From Amblyornis subalaris (Eukaryota > Chordata > Aves > Passeriformes > Ptilonorhynchidae), in the NCBI GenBank assembly GCA_018881555.1, contig JACAXG010000091.1, forward strand, positions 3,134,194-3,198,193: a stretch of DNA of 64,000 nucleotides, read 5' to 3'. How positions within the stretch are numbered: the stretch's first letter is position 1; each line of letters starts with the position of its first letter. Both the position numbers and the translations under genes were made by a program. Shown here piece after piece: positions 1-12,500 of this stretch. The notes under the pieces were generated by a model. That model had not been told where the DNA came from and did not search any database. It worked only from the letters and a program-made list of their open reading frames with translations.

Positions 1-58
1 TGTTGTACATAAAATGGTATGAAAAATGCAGCATTTGTAATAACTTTCCGCTACTACT

Positions 59-64
59 AATAAA
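59..64 (+). terminator. Possible poly(A) signal of an upstream plus-strand gene
   Basis: A canonical AATAAA lies 59 bases from the left edge, preceded by AT-rich sequence of 3'-UTR character. If real, a plus-strand gene ends just inside the window. A single hexamer is weak evidence, and no coding sequence in the window belongs to it. Confidence 0.25.
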
Positions 65-3000
65 GCTGTCACCTCTAAATGTATCAAGGGGGTTTCTGCC
101 ACCACACAAGTTTCTGGGGACGTCAGCCAGGGGAATTGTGTAGGCAGGGGGCTTTGGAGGAGAGTCGAAGTCAGCTTGTATGAGTTTGGTCTGTCTGAAG
201 GCAATGATGGCTCCAAAACCAGATGATTTCCTTATCAATGTGTGTAAAATCCCATCATTCCTGTAACAAGGCTCTCCATGGAGCTTGGGACTTGTCTTTT
301 CTTAAACATTTGTGATGTGAGACTTCTCAAATGTCTATTAGTAAGGAAACAAATGAAAAAAAAAAAGACCAACCTCATGGATGTCTGTCAGTAACAACAA
401 CGACAAAAAGAATTAAGAACAGGCAAGTGAAAGTCTCACACTTAACATTTCCCAAATCATTTTTAATTGGTTTGTGACTTAGTTTGTGCAGCCCTTTGGA
501 GGAAGATGCTGCTCTTTAACCAGCAGGTTTGTAGCTGATTTTGGAGGTGTCTGTGTTACATTCCAAGGTTAACAATCCCTTCAGCTGGAAGAAGTCCCTG
601 CCTCTCCAAAGGTGCCAGCCCTTTGTTGCAGNGGGGCTGGAAGTTGATCAAGGATCCTGTGCTGAGATTCCTGTGTGCAGGAAAGGCTGTCAGAGCAGTG
701 CCTGGCTGAGCTGGGGACCCCAGCGACCTGCCCTTCTCTTCTGGTCTCTGAAATCTACTCCTCTTCTCTACCCTCAGGGTCGGGTTGGGCTGCAGATGAC
801 CCGAGGGTCCTTCCAGCTTACATTATTCACTGATTCCGTGTAATGAGCGGGAATCNTTCCAAAACCTGAATGGGAAAGGTGTGGGCAGGCTCCTGCTGGA
901 ATCTCAAACCCCTAACGAGAGCTACACACCAGTCCTGGGAGGCCACCCACCCCTCCAGGTCCTCCCAGGCTGGCAGAGCTCAGGGACCTGTTGCTGCCTG
1001 TTGAGGCTCCTGAGATGTGCAGCTGGCGTGAATTAGAGAAGAACTATGGATTTTAGCAGAGCTGTTTTATCTGAGTCCTGGATTTCAGGGCTGAGAGCTT
1101 AGGTGATGCCAGAAGTCCTCGAAGGGATGGGACCCAGAGGAGAATTCCCCCTTGCACCCTTTTGGATAGAGCTGTATGGACACAGGCACTAGAGGAAACT
1201 CCTGGTCCTCGTGGTAGAGCAGCAGCTTCTCCAGGAGGTGGCAGATCCCAATGTCCATGAGATGGGATGAGAAAACGCAGCATTTGCAGGCAGAACCAGC
1301 AATGTTATTCCATAGCCCATAACCAGAGAGACCTCCCTCAGTCCCTTCCCTTTCCCAAGCCGTGTTAGCTCCGGCACATCCTGCTGCNCCTTGCCTGTGC
1401 AGGTGTCGAGGACCAAACCCCCGAGACACGGAGCGGTCACGGACACCGGAGCTGGGCTCCAGAGGAGTCCTGTGGCACAGGCAGCCTCCTTAAGCGAGCC
1501 TGCCCGAGTCCACCTTAAACACGCCCGCCCTCCCCGCAGTTTTCCTTCGGGATAATTAAGCATGCAGTAAGTTAAGAAGTGGAAAANCCCGAGGAAGCAT
1601 CTGTTTCACAGGTGGGTGCAGCTGTTTCCTCCCAGGGCCTGTTCTCCTGCGGTTCTGTGCAAGCCCGTGCCTTGGCACAAACGCTCCTGGCCACGATGGT
1701 GACTCACAGTTGTATCTAAACACCCAAATTTTGCAGTTGTTAAGTGTCTCAGGGGATCACCTGCTGTCGTACCGCAGTCTTGTTGCACGGATGTCTTGGA
1801 AGTGCCGAGTTTCTCACTGGGAAATGTCCTGGGAAATGTTCACCTGTTCCGAAAGGAGAATCCCTTGCTTTCATAACTGGGAATTGGTGTCTTTCCCTTG
1901 GGTGCTCTGGGCTGTAACTCTGGTGCTGCAGACCCGAGTTTTGCATCCTGCCAAGACAGCAGGCAGAATGGCATTACTCAGGCTCCAGAGTGGCATTTAT
2001 TTTTTTTCTAGAAGAGAACATGTTCTTTTGCTGGCCAGCNTTGTCAGAGCACCAGCTCTTTCTGAACTGGTAATGCCAAGAACGTTTTTATACATTTATT
2101 ATATTTACAAGGACATCAGCAGCCACCTCACCCATCTCAAGTGCCACATCCCTTGATAGACTTCAATGTCACAATAAATCCTCAAATACCACAGTGTGTT
2201 CTTCCCAGAACTAGCACAACTGTGGATTTCACAAGTCAGCTCCGCAGNCAGGGACAAAATTTGTGCCCTACCTGACATCCCTTCTGCTGTGGGCACAGCG
2301 GTGTGGCCTCAGGGCTGTGTGTCTGGCACGCCAGGCAGAGGGAATCCCAGCTCTGCAGAAGCCAGCGGGTGTTTCCCTGCAGTCAGCACTGCATGGCAGG
2401 CCTGTGCTGGAGTGAGGAGGGGGTGTTTTCCTGCCTTTTCCATCCNTAGGGAGGGGAAGTCTTTGCCCCCAGGTTGGAGGCAGACAGGGTGAAGCAGTGA
2501 GCCTTTGCTGAGCTCTGGTGCTGCATTCCTGTGACACTTTCTACTGACAATTTACAATTTACGGTGCCACAGCTGATGCACTTGGACAATAGAGCCAGAG
2601 AGCTCAGAAGGCTGTTCAGCAGCTCCAGCCCTTCTCCACTTATCACAGGGAGCCTAGAGAGATTAGNCTACTAATGGAGCTGCCTTAATTAATTGTCTGT
2701 GGATTAGACAGCATGAATCTGACCCTAAATGTCCCTCTAGACACACTGAATTAGTGCTGAAATTGAACTCAAACTCGGGTCTGAAAGAGCCCTTCTCAGC
2801 TGTTAGTTCTCTGGGAACCACACTGAGCCCAAACACATCCAGGACTGTTCATCTGTCCTGCCCCAAGGCACATGGACTGGCAGAACTCTCTCAGCCTGGC
2901 AGCAAATGGAGAGTCCTGAGAGACAGCAGTGGGTTTTGTTCTGTTCTGAGTGAGAAACCACAGATGGAGAAAGCACCAGCGGCACTTGAGTCCTGCAGCC

Positions 3001-4358
3001 TTGTACCAGCAGGGGAGAAGTGAAAGGGCCCAGCCCAACTTGAGCATTGCATTGTATCCCCAAATTGGAACAAAAAACAGGGAAAGGACTCCTCCATGGC
3101 CCTGGATGTGGCACTTGGGGCAGCCTGAGTGTGGGAGCAGGGTGCATCAAGCAGGCAGCAGTGGTTGGGTAGTGACCAAGGAGATGGAATCCCTGTGTTT
3201 CCAACCACTGAGCTGGATGGACCTCACCATCTCTGCTGGGCCAGGTTTGTGTCTGGTGTCACCAGGTTAAAAGAGTTTGATATCATCAAGCTGAAAGAGT
3301 CCCAAAGGGGAGTGAGGGCCTGTCACCCACTCCAGAGGTGACTTTTGCCAGGACTGACCAGCTGTGAGAATACAAACCTGCTGCAAGGCTCCAGAGGCCA
3401 CCAGCCTGTCCTGGGGGTGACCAAGCAGCTTTGGGACAGGGGACANCTCTGAAATCACTGAGGACTGGGAGAGCACAATTCCCTGTACCATGCTGCTTGT
3501 ACCAGCTTTTTATTTTGGCTTCTGCAGGGAGAGTGCCACAGAGAGAGTTCCCACTGAGCCAAAAACTTTGTGTGTGCCTGGCTTTAGTTTATTCTTTGAC
3601 CTGACAGGATTTTTAGCAATTATCTAAATGTCTGCTTTTTCAATTACTATAAATCCAGGGAAGCTGCTGGTTGGGAACAGTAAGTGAACCCAGAAGAACG
3701 TAACAAGGTGAATTAAACACCCACTATTCTTTGCTTGGGGGAGATTTTAAGCAGTGTTGACATCTTTATCCCTTCACTCGAGGCAGGTCATGCAAGAGGA
3801 AGAGATAAAAATTGGTGCTAACTTGGGTGTTTCCTGCCTTTGATCATTCTGAGTCACTCAACCTTCACGTTCTTCTTTCACCTCTTGGCATGTCCAGCAG
3901 GGTGAACAGTTCAGCTCTAGCACGAGGGGTAGTTTTGGTTGTCCCAGTGCCCTAAGAAAATCTTGGACCACGAGTGGAATGAGCTCCCAAAGTCTAGGGT
4001 TCTCCATCTGGTGCTTCTTCACATCTTACTCCTATAATCCAAGAGGTGGCTTGGATTGAACATACCAACTGAGCTCAGTGTGTTGTACTACTCTGGGAAG
4101 GTGGAAGCATTCAGGTGGATGATGATGAGCAGCTTGGAAAGGAAGTTTTATAATCAAATTATTTTTTACTTTTGTTGTAGGTCGAAAACTTAATCAGCCA
4201 TCATAATGCTGGTTTAGTGCTGAATGTTCCCCACAGAACTCCTGACGGGTGAGTGAGCGTTGGGATCTTGGCTGAACAGTTCATCCGAGGTCACGCAGCA
4301 GGTTTATGTTAAAGCAGAATTTGGAAGATCACAGTCCGAGGTGCAGCTGCTGCTTCTT

Positions 4359-4636
4359 CAGAGAATCATGGGATGGTTTGGGTTGAACAGGACCTTAAAG
4401 CTCATCCAGTCCCACCCNCTGCCATGGGCNGGGACACCTNCCACTANCCCAGGCTGCTCCAAGCCCTGTCCAACCTGGCCTNGGACACTTCCAGGGAGCC
4501 AGGGGCAGCCACAGCTTCTCTGGGCAACCTGTGCCAGGGCCTCCCCNCCCTCACAGGGAAGGATTTCCTCCCAATTTCTGATCTAAACCTGCCCTCTTAC
4601 AGCTTAAAGCCATTCCCCCTTGTCCTATCACTGGAT
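4359..4636 (-). mobile_element. CR1 LINE 3'-end fragment, antisense
   Basis: Reading on the plus strand it starts with the reverse complement of the CR1 3' end (GAATCATGGGATGGTTTGGG) and runs through the familiar 'gccatgggc...gggacacc', 'ggctgctccaagccctgtcc' and 'gccacagcttctctgggcaacc' blocks to 'ttgtcctatcact'. It is a 5'-truncated copy with no coding potential. It carries six Ns between 4418 and 4547, far above the local rate. Confidence 0.9.
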
Positions 4637-6377
4637 AGGATGGAGGATGTTTTATTCTTGGAGAAGGAGGAATGGATTGAGCCACACATTACACACTGGC
4701 CACAAATATGCCATCTTCAGACGCCCTGGAGGGCTCAGAATTCAGCTGGGGTTTATATCCTTGCCATGTGAGAAAATGAGACCAGAGGTGTGCAGCACTT
4801 TATCCCTGTCTTATTTACAAGCAGCAGGAGAATGCCCTGGGAAATGTGAGCAGCTAATTTTAGGTGACAACATAGTTCAAGGTGCCAAGCTCTCCAAAGG
4901 GAGAAGGAATGTATCTCCAGCCAGGCTGCCTGGAGCTCTGAGCTGCCCGGGGGCACTGGATGTTTATGCCACCTCCAGAACGTGAAATCTTTCGCGTGCA
5001 GACATAATCCTNTGGTGTGCCACGAGCAGAGGTGGCTGCCACGGAAACGATTGTGAAATCCCTTGTCTCGTGGAAGAGGAGAAGAAGGTGCATCTGGGGT
5101 GGTTTGCACTGTGCTAATGCTCTCCAGCGCCACATTCCAAGGGGGTTTCCAAGTGCTAATTAGTTAAGAGTTGGAGTTGTCTGTTTCCAGCAGCAGACAC
5201 ACAGCGGGTGTGGTGGCTGCTCTGGTGTGGCACAGGGACCTGAAAGGACCTGCATGAATTGCAGGGCTCGATTCCCAGCTGAGCTGCTCTCCCTTGGAGG
5301 CAGGAAGGAAGGAGGCTGAATTTAACTAACCCACTACACACTCCCTGTGGTTTTTTCATCTTCTGTCCCGTTTCCCAGCACTCACCCGGGACGGGGACGT
5401 GCTGGGGCTGCAAGGCACAGTGCCTGGGCTCCTGCCCCGGCTTTGTGTTGGCCCAAAGGAGGTACCACCAAGGGCTGGTACTTCTCCCCGGGAAAGCTCC
5501 CTGACCCTATGGAATGGCTCCATCTTCCCCAAGTCCCTTGATGTGCACAGAGGCTCCTGTCCGGTACCCAACCGCTCTGTCCCGCCCCGGCCAGGGAGGA
5601 CTAAGAGTGCCCTCTGCTGCACTCCTCCTTCCTTCCGTGGCAGCGCTCCACTTGCTCCTCGGGAATAAACAAAACGGCTCTTTAACANGCGAAACGACTC
5701 TTCAACACACAAACCAACTCCTTCGTATTCTACAGGTCTGCCGTGCTGGCTGTGCACAAGCTTGGTGCTGTGTTTCAGCAGCAAACAGAAAGGATCGCGA
5801 CCCGGGATAAAGATGTGTGAGATCCTGCACCCATCCNAAAGCACTTTGGGGAACGGCTGTCCTTTTCTAAAAAAACTTTCATCCTGGAGCTTTTCATTGC
5901 CTTGTAAAACACGCAGCTCCTCGTGCAGTAGTTGTAGTCACGAAACTTTCATTCCCTGGAGCCGGCAAGTGATGCTCAGCCAGAGGTGGTACCTGACTGC
6001 GCCGAATTCCCAATCCCTCCCTCCTGCCCGGGCTCTGAACGCCACAAAGCTCCGTTTATTCACTCCTCACCTCTCGCGGCCGAAAAGGAACGTCTGTAGG
6101 TAGGGAAAGGGGGGCTGCGCGAGGAAAAGTTGTGCCGAGCTTCGTACTCTGGGATGCAGAAAGAGGAAACATTAAAAAATAATAATCCCGCTTTCGCTGG
6201 GATTTGGTTTACCCACTTGGAAAGTAACCAAGCTGTAGGCAGCGCGGTGGCAGCCCCGTGACCGCCGGAGCCGCAGGAATCCGCTCGCNTTCCCTGGAAT
6301 TTGGGCACTTTTTGTTGCACCCTTCCGGGCTCGGTTCCAGCCTGTCGCTCAGCGCGGGGCCCGCCCCTTCCAGAGGA

Positions 6378-6385
6378 TATTTAAG
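6378..6385 (+). promoter_or_regulatory. TATA-like element of the CCN gene
   Basis: ATATTTAA lies about 100 bases before the chosen start codon, which would place transcription initiation near 6405-6412. CCN genes are typically TATA-driven with short 5' UTRs, so the position fits. An ATG at 6395 is out of frame with the coding sequence. It would lie upstream of the predicted start site and so outside the mRNA. Confidence 0.5.
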
Positions 6386-6480
6386 GAGAAGCCGATGAGT
6401 ACAACTTGCTCCGAAGAGACGGGAAAGCCCGAAGGAGCGGGAGCGAGCGGCCTGGATCCCTGTCCTTCCCAGTGCTCGGG

Positions 6481-6543
6481 ATGTCTGGCGACTTGGGGAC
6501 AGCGACCCGGACCCTGTTCCTGCTCCTGCTCGCCCCTGGCTGG
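6481..6543 (+). CDS. CCN5: CCN gene exon 1: start codon and signal peptide
   Basis: The exon encodes [21 protein letters not shown], a short N-region followed by a leucine-rich hydrophobic core, and ends in phase 0 at a donor reading GG/GTACGT. The start was chosen because it gives a signal peptide, has G at -3, and joins in frame to exon 2. The exon lies about 70 bases after the predicted transcription start. Confidence 0.85.
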
Positions 6544-9500
6544 GTACGTACGGCCCTGCAGCAGCTCTGCCTGGGCGCTGCAGCTTCTTGCTTCCATGCN
6601 TGCGAGGGCTTTGGGCTGAGAGACTCTTCCCGGCTGCCACCTGCTCCCGAGTTTCCGAGGGAAGCTGGGCTGGCAGCGGAACGATGCGAACGTGCTGCGG
6701 AACTAAACCGCGCCGGGAGCTGCCCCGTGTAATGCGTGTCATCCACGGATCTCAGAGGTCCTGGCACGCGGGAATGGATTTTGTTTCATCCCGCTCCTGC
6801 GAGCCAGGAATCAGCCCTGGTTCAGAAGGGGGAGTAGGAAACAGAAAGAGGGGAAAGTCAGCGAGTTTATGTCATTGCAAAGGGGAACAGCCTCGTATCC
6901 CAGTTCCTTACCATCACCATCCTTCCCCGGCTGTCACTGAATCCACCCGTGTGTTCCCAAAACCGGTGATCCCAGGGGGAAAATTAGACTGCAGCCTCTC
7001 CAGAGCAAGATTTGTGCCTGTTTTCCTGCTAGTACAAGTGCTTGAGGGAGCAGCTGACTCCTTTTAGGACATTTGTGTGCTGTTCCCGTGCCAGCAGTCT
7101 CAGGAACGTCACTGCCATCATTAAATTGCTGTGAATGCCTTCTGGATCGGTGAGATTGGGTTCACAGAGCCCCTTGCAGGGTTTGTTGTGCCGAGAGAGG
7201 CAATAAACTCCTGGTTGGTGGGGTCTGTTGGATTGCTCCTGGCAGCACGCGGCGTGTGCCAACCCTTTTCCTGCCAGGAACGTGTCCCGGCCCGCAGTCT
7301 AAGGGAAGCTGCTGTCATTTGGGGTGGGCATCTTGGTTCTTGCTCTGGCCCAGCTTTGGCAGCACCACGTGGGTCATATAAACAGTAACAGTCAATCCCA
7401 CCACTGTGACCCTTGATTACCCCTCTGAGAGATGTAATTTTCCCTAAAACCTGCCCAGCGCCTCGGAAATGCCACTTTTGACTTTCTTTGAGCATTAGGT
7501 TGCACTCAATGACCTTAGAGTCCAACCTCAAGGATTCTGTGATGCTTTGTGGATTGAGGCAGGAAGGGAGAGCTGTTAGTCCTGAATCTGCCCCCTGTGT
7601 TGAACAGAGGTTGGAGTAGCTCCAGGATTACTGGGAGTTGTGTTTAGGCTCAGCCTGGGCAGGTCTCCGTGTCCCTGTGCTCTGGCTGTGAATGGGGTCC
7701 CTGGTTCTTGTCTCTCCTAAGGGGCTGCTGTACAATGAGCCTGTGATGGAGGGAGAGCAGGGATTATCCACAGGAATTCAGTGTCTGAAGGATGAATAGC
7801 TGTGTTTTGGCTGCTTGGTCTTGGAGCACGAAAAGAACCAGCTGGGTTTTTGTTATCTCACCTCTACCTTGCAGCATTAACCCCTGGCTCCCAAAGCTCT
7901 TTGCAAACTCCCAGCTCGGCTCAAAACTCACCTTTCCCAGCCCTCTGAGTGCAGTCATCAGCCCAAACACATTTTAAAACATTCTCCTTGGTTTGGCTCC
8001 CTTACCTGGTTCCCTGGGCTGCTCTGGACATTGGTCAGGAATGAGAAATCCTGACGGTGCCGTGGACCTGCTGCAGTGGTGGGAGCTCGTGTCCCAGCAC
8101 TCGTGCCNTCCTGAGGGTGCAGGGGGAGAGGTTTTATGTGAATATGAAGCAGGAAGAACATTCTCACTTTTTCTCACCCGCGGGTACCTGGGTTTGGTGC
8201 TGGCAGTTGGGAGGGAGCTTGTTGCAGCTTGTCAGCTGAGCAGATGCTTCTGGGGAGCCAGAGGTGAAGAACACGATGGAGCAGAGCAGGGGAATCCTCT
8301 GCTCCCAGTGTTGGCACTCCCGGGGTGGCTTGGCCGTCACTCGGGGGTCCTGGGAGTCCCACAGCTTCACACACAGTGTTTGTGATGGGTGCAGGAGCTG
8401 TCAGCAAAGCCAGGAGCAGGGAGAGCTGACATTCCAGGCTTTAGAACCTTCTGAAATCCATAGCCTCGGTCTCTGGCACTGGTTCTGTTCTGCTGCTCTG
8501 AGGGTTCGCAGAAATGCTCTGCCAACCTCAGCAGAAGCCAGGTCAAGGCTGTAGTGAACTCGAAGATAGGAGCGTGCCCAGTGAAGGTAGAAGTGAGTTT
8601 TGGGGCAGCCCCTTCTGCAGAGGGAAGAAAATGAAACATTCTCTGAGTTGAATCCCTCTGGGCCCAGGTCAGTGGCAGTTTATGAGGAAATGTTGGGCTT
8701 TGTTTTATATTTGGATCTACAGAAAAGCCCTGCATTCCACTCCTGGCAGTTCTTGGGAACAGTCTGTGGAGTTCTTTGGGGCAGTTTTGGGGCAGTTCTT
8801 TGGGCAGAAGAACCAGAAGCAGCCCTTGGAAAGAATGCAGGGTGGAGGGTGCTCCATGCAAAATCAATATAATNCACTATTCAGCCTCTCTGAAGGAAAA
8901 TTCAGTAATGGAGGACTCCAGGAAGTCAATTCAACATCGACTTTCTCCCAGCTATTCCCAACTTGAGAGGTTCCCTGGCCAGGCAGTTTTTCAGTNCTCA
9001 CTGTTGTGTGTGTGTGAGCCAAAACCCATTCCAGCTCATTCCCTCCTCTCCCAGGCCTGGGAGAGCAGCAGGAGTTATGAATAGCTCGAGCTGACTTTGC
9101 TCAACAAAAAAAACCCAGCAAACAGGAGCCCCAACACCTCCTGGACAATGGAGGGAGACACATCTGAGCTGACTGGTGGGAGCATCTGGGAGTACTGGAA
9201 AGGGCCCTGAAAATCAGGATGAATTGGGCTTTTGAGCTGGGGGCTGGGNGAGCTGAGGCATAGCAGAGGTGGGTGCAGGCAGTCTGATCCACCAGAGATC
9301 TGAATCCAGATGTTCTCCTGCCAAAAAGCAGCTGTGATACAATGAGGAAGTGAAGCTGCTGTGAACAGAAGGTAAAACCAGGTGGGCTGGTTTGTGTGGG
9401 TGAGTTATTAAGGAAATAACCAGTGCCAGTAATGATTAATGAGGGTGGGAAAGAAAACACCCAGAATTGTAGAAGCATGGAATGGCTTGGGTTGAAAAGG

Positions 9501-12500
9501 ATCTCAAAGTTCTACCCCCCTGTCATGGGCAAGGATGCCTCCCACTAGACCAGGTTGCTCCAAGCCCCTTCCAGCCTGGCCTTGGACACTTCCAGGGATG
9601 GGACAACTCAGTTGGATATAACTCTGTTGCGTTCTTTTATCCCAAAAGGGGTTGTTTTGGTTTGGATTTCAGCAGGAGAGCTATTTTGAGAGTGTTTCTT
9701 TCTATGGCCTGTGGCTGACACTGCATTGGAAAGTGCTTGTTGCCATTATTTTTCCTTAAGTGAGTGGATTGCATCTTAATATAGATCCCCTGTTAGGAAT
9801 GCTTTGTCTCTTGTGTGATCTCACATACCCCCCCAGCCCATGCAGGGCTGAATAACACGTTCCTTGGCAGCTCCAGCAGTTGCCTACATGGAAAACAGTA
9901 GGGAAGATTTCTGTATTTTTAGTTCTTTTAATGAGCTTCAGCGGTTGGGAATTGATCCCTGGGACATGCCAGGTCCTGGTGAGCGGCTCCAGGACGGCCG
10001 GCTGGGAACAGCTGGGCTGCAGGCAGGAGAGGCTTGTTTCCAGAATACTTCATGCTATCCAGGAGGATTACGCTCATTCCTGCTGAGCAGGGAGACTCTG
10101 GGAAGACTCATCCCTCGAGACCACCCGAGGGAACGGCTGGAGCTGTGTCAGGAGTGGTTAAATCAGGAAAAGGTTCTTCGCCCAGAGGGTGGTGGGCACT
10201 GANCAGGCTCCCCAGGGAATGGGCACGNCCCCAAGGCTGCCAGAGCTCCAGGAGCGTTTGGACAACGCTCCCAGGGATGCACAGGGTGGGATTGTTGGGG
10301 TGTCNTGGGCAGGACATGATCCTTGTGGGTTCCTCCTGACTCGGGATATTCCATGACTTTGAGGGAAGGTTTAGCCCGATCCCAGTCCAACATGTGCTGT
10401 GTTGGTGTCACAGCTGCACAAAGNGGTTGGCACCTTCTGACCCCACGTGAGCTAAAGTCAGAGCAACCATCAAAACAGCTGGAAAAGTTTTCCTACTATT
10501 ATTGGTGACAAATACAATATCCAAGGAAGCTGTTTCACAAGCGAGGGCTGGATGGGATGTGACAAGTGCAGAGCCATAACAAGATATATTTTTGGACCTG
10601 TTCCAGGCGTGAGTCCCCCTCCCTGACTGCCCTCAAGGCTCTTCCCAGCTCAGCTGCCCCTCTCCCGGGGNGACAGCAGAGCTGTGAGGGGTCTGCCCCC
10701 TTGGATCCCAGAGGGTTTTGGTGGCATCGACCACGTGCAACAGTCGTGTCAGCCCCGGGTGGGCTCCAGGCCGTGTCCAGAGTGGTGGAGTGGTGCATGG
10801 AATGGGGCAAGGGGGGGACTTGGATGGGCAGGATCTGAACAGAAAACCAGGCTGGAGTTGGTACTGATGTTTCTGAGGAGGTTTCAGAGGATCTCTAGAG
10901 ATCACACGTTCTGCACTGTTCACAGTCAGGGTGTTACATCTCGCCCAAGTCTGGGCACAGGCAGTGCTGAGCTGGTGCTCCTGCTCCAAGCTGATGCAGG
11001 ACAAGGATGGCACACACTCGGTGACTGGGATGTTGGACACATCCTGGGTTTTCCAGAGCAGGTAACCCCCCTTCAGCCACAGCCTGGTNTCTGTTTAGTG
11101 TCTGAAGCAGCACAAAGCCAAGGGTGGATGTCAAGCGTTGTCCAGAGAAATGCTGTCAAAGGGTGGCAGCTGTGGAGTCACAAGGTCCCAGGAAAGGTTG
11201 GTTCTGCTGTGTTCCTCGGAAAAGGGAAAGGAGAGGGCACATGTAATAATGAAGAAAGCTTGAGATCCAGGGGACAAAGTGGGACTCGGGAGCTTTCGGG
11301 TCAGTTTTCAGCATCCCCAGAGTCCCACTGCCTGGTTTGGGGCAAGTCCTGTCGCTGTGCACATCGCTTTTCCAACTTCCACTGGGTCTGACGCTGCTGC
11401 AGAGGCTTTGATGTTTGCCCTATGTAAAAGCTGGAATTTCTTGCTGTTAATAATTACTACTTCATTGCTTTCAGGGAAGCGGGGGGTGAGCTGCGCAGGG
11501 GACTCTGAGTTACTGCTTGTGCTGTTTGTTTTGGCTCTGCTTCCCAGAGGCATCTTTTTTCTTTTTTTCCCCTTGAGCTCCAGATGAAACAGGGATGAGG
11601 AAAACATGAGTCCCTGGGAGCTGCACACACCCCTCTGCAGCAGGGCTGTCCCCCCTCTCCCTGGGGTGTCTGTGCCTGCGGCAGAGCCGTGTTTTTCCTC
11701 TCCCTGCCCGGCTGCCTTGCGGGAAACTCATTCTCTCCGTGGCTTTTTGCCCTCCAGGTAGAGCCACAGGCCTGCACGTTTCCCTGCCAGTGTCCCTCCC
11801 AGCCTCTGCAGTGCCCTGCGGGGACCAGCCACGTGTGGGATGCCTGTGGCTGCTGCAAGGTGTGTGCCCGGCAGCTGGGTGAGCTCTGCTCCCTGCACAG
11901 GCCCTGCGACCATCACAAGGGACTCTACTGNGACTTCTCCAAGGTCCACAGAGGCAGCGGGATCTGCTTAGGTGAGAGCTGCGTGTTCTGTCCTCGCGTG
12001 GTTTTCCTGTGGCCCCTCCCGGAACACCNGTCAGAATTTCCTTGGAGCTTCGTCCAGTGTCCCTCTGGGAGATGAGTGCCACTCCTGCCAGGCAGCAGCT
12101 CCCCTGGCACACACAGAGCTGGCTGCCCNCAGCTCCAAAGGCAGGAACGGGGCTGTGGGATTCTCCTGTGTTCTGTGGCATCCCCAGGGGACATCCTCTA
12201 TCCCTGCGGGGAAATATCAGCAATCCGAGCCCTTACTGAAAGTACTTTCCCTTGGAATATCCCAGCCCAAATCCCTCTGCCTCGTGCCAGGGATGGGTGT
12301 TCTGCACTTGGCTGCTCCCATGCNAGAGGCAAAGTGTATTTCTGGAGTGTGTGGGTGGGAAGAGCTGGTCAGCTCCTTCACCACATCGTGTCTGTGTGGA
12401 ACAAGAGAATTCCTGAGCCAGGTAAACACAAATGCAGAAACTGTTTTCTCTCCTGACGCCTCTTTTCAGACAGAAAAGAAAAATCTTTTTTATTTTTTTT

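Larger units (their letters stand above)
1..6370. other. Non-coding region upstream of the CCN gene
   Basis: I see no coding exon here. The short open frames on both strands resemble no protein I recognise, overlap one another, and several contain Ns. The block holds a possible poly(A) signal at its left edge and one antisense CR1 fragment (4359-4636). The last 300 bases become GC-richer toward the CCN promoter. KCNK15 and ADA, neighbours of CCN5 in human, were looked for by eye and not seen. Confidence 0.6.
6544..11757 (+). other. CCN gene intron 1
   Basis: This intron is 5.2 kb, much longer than intron 1 of the compact CTGF and CYR61 genes. It holds a weak CR1 tail (7499-7543), an antisense CR1 (9464-9612) and a sense CR1 of another subfamily (10127-10358). 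A small local duplication of a 'ggggcagttctttgg'-like phrase lies at about 8745-8805. I see no further coding exon. Confidence 0.75.

Noticed and set aside
6395..6619. Upstream ATG frame overlapping exon 1
   Set aside because: It lies before the transcription start predicted from the TATA-like element, is out of frame, and runs into intron 1.
9864..10202. 112-residue frame beginning [12 protein letters not shown]
   Set aside because: Its second half is CR1 sequence and the rest shows no similarity or splice context.
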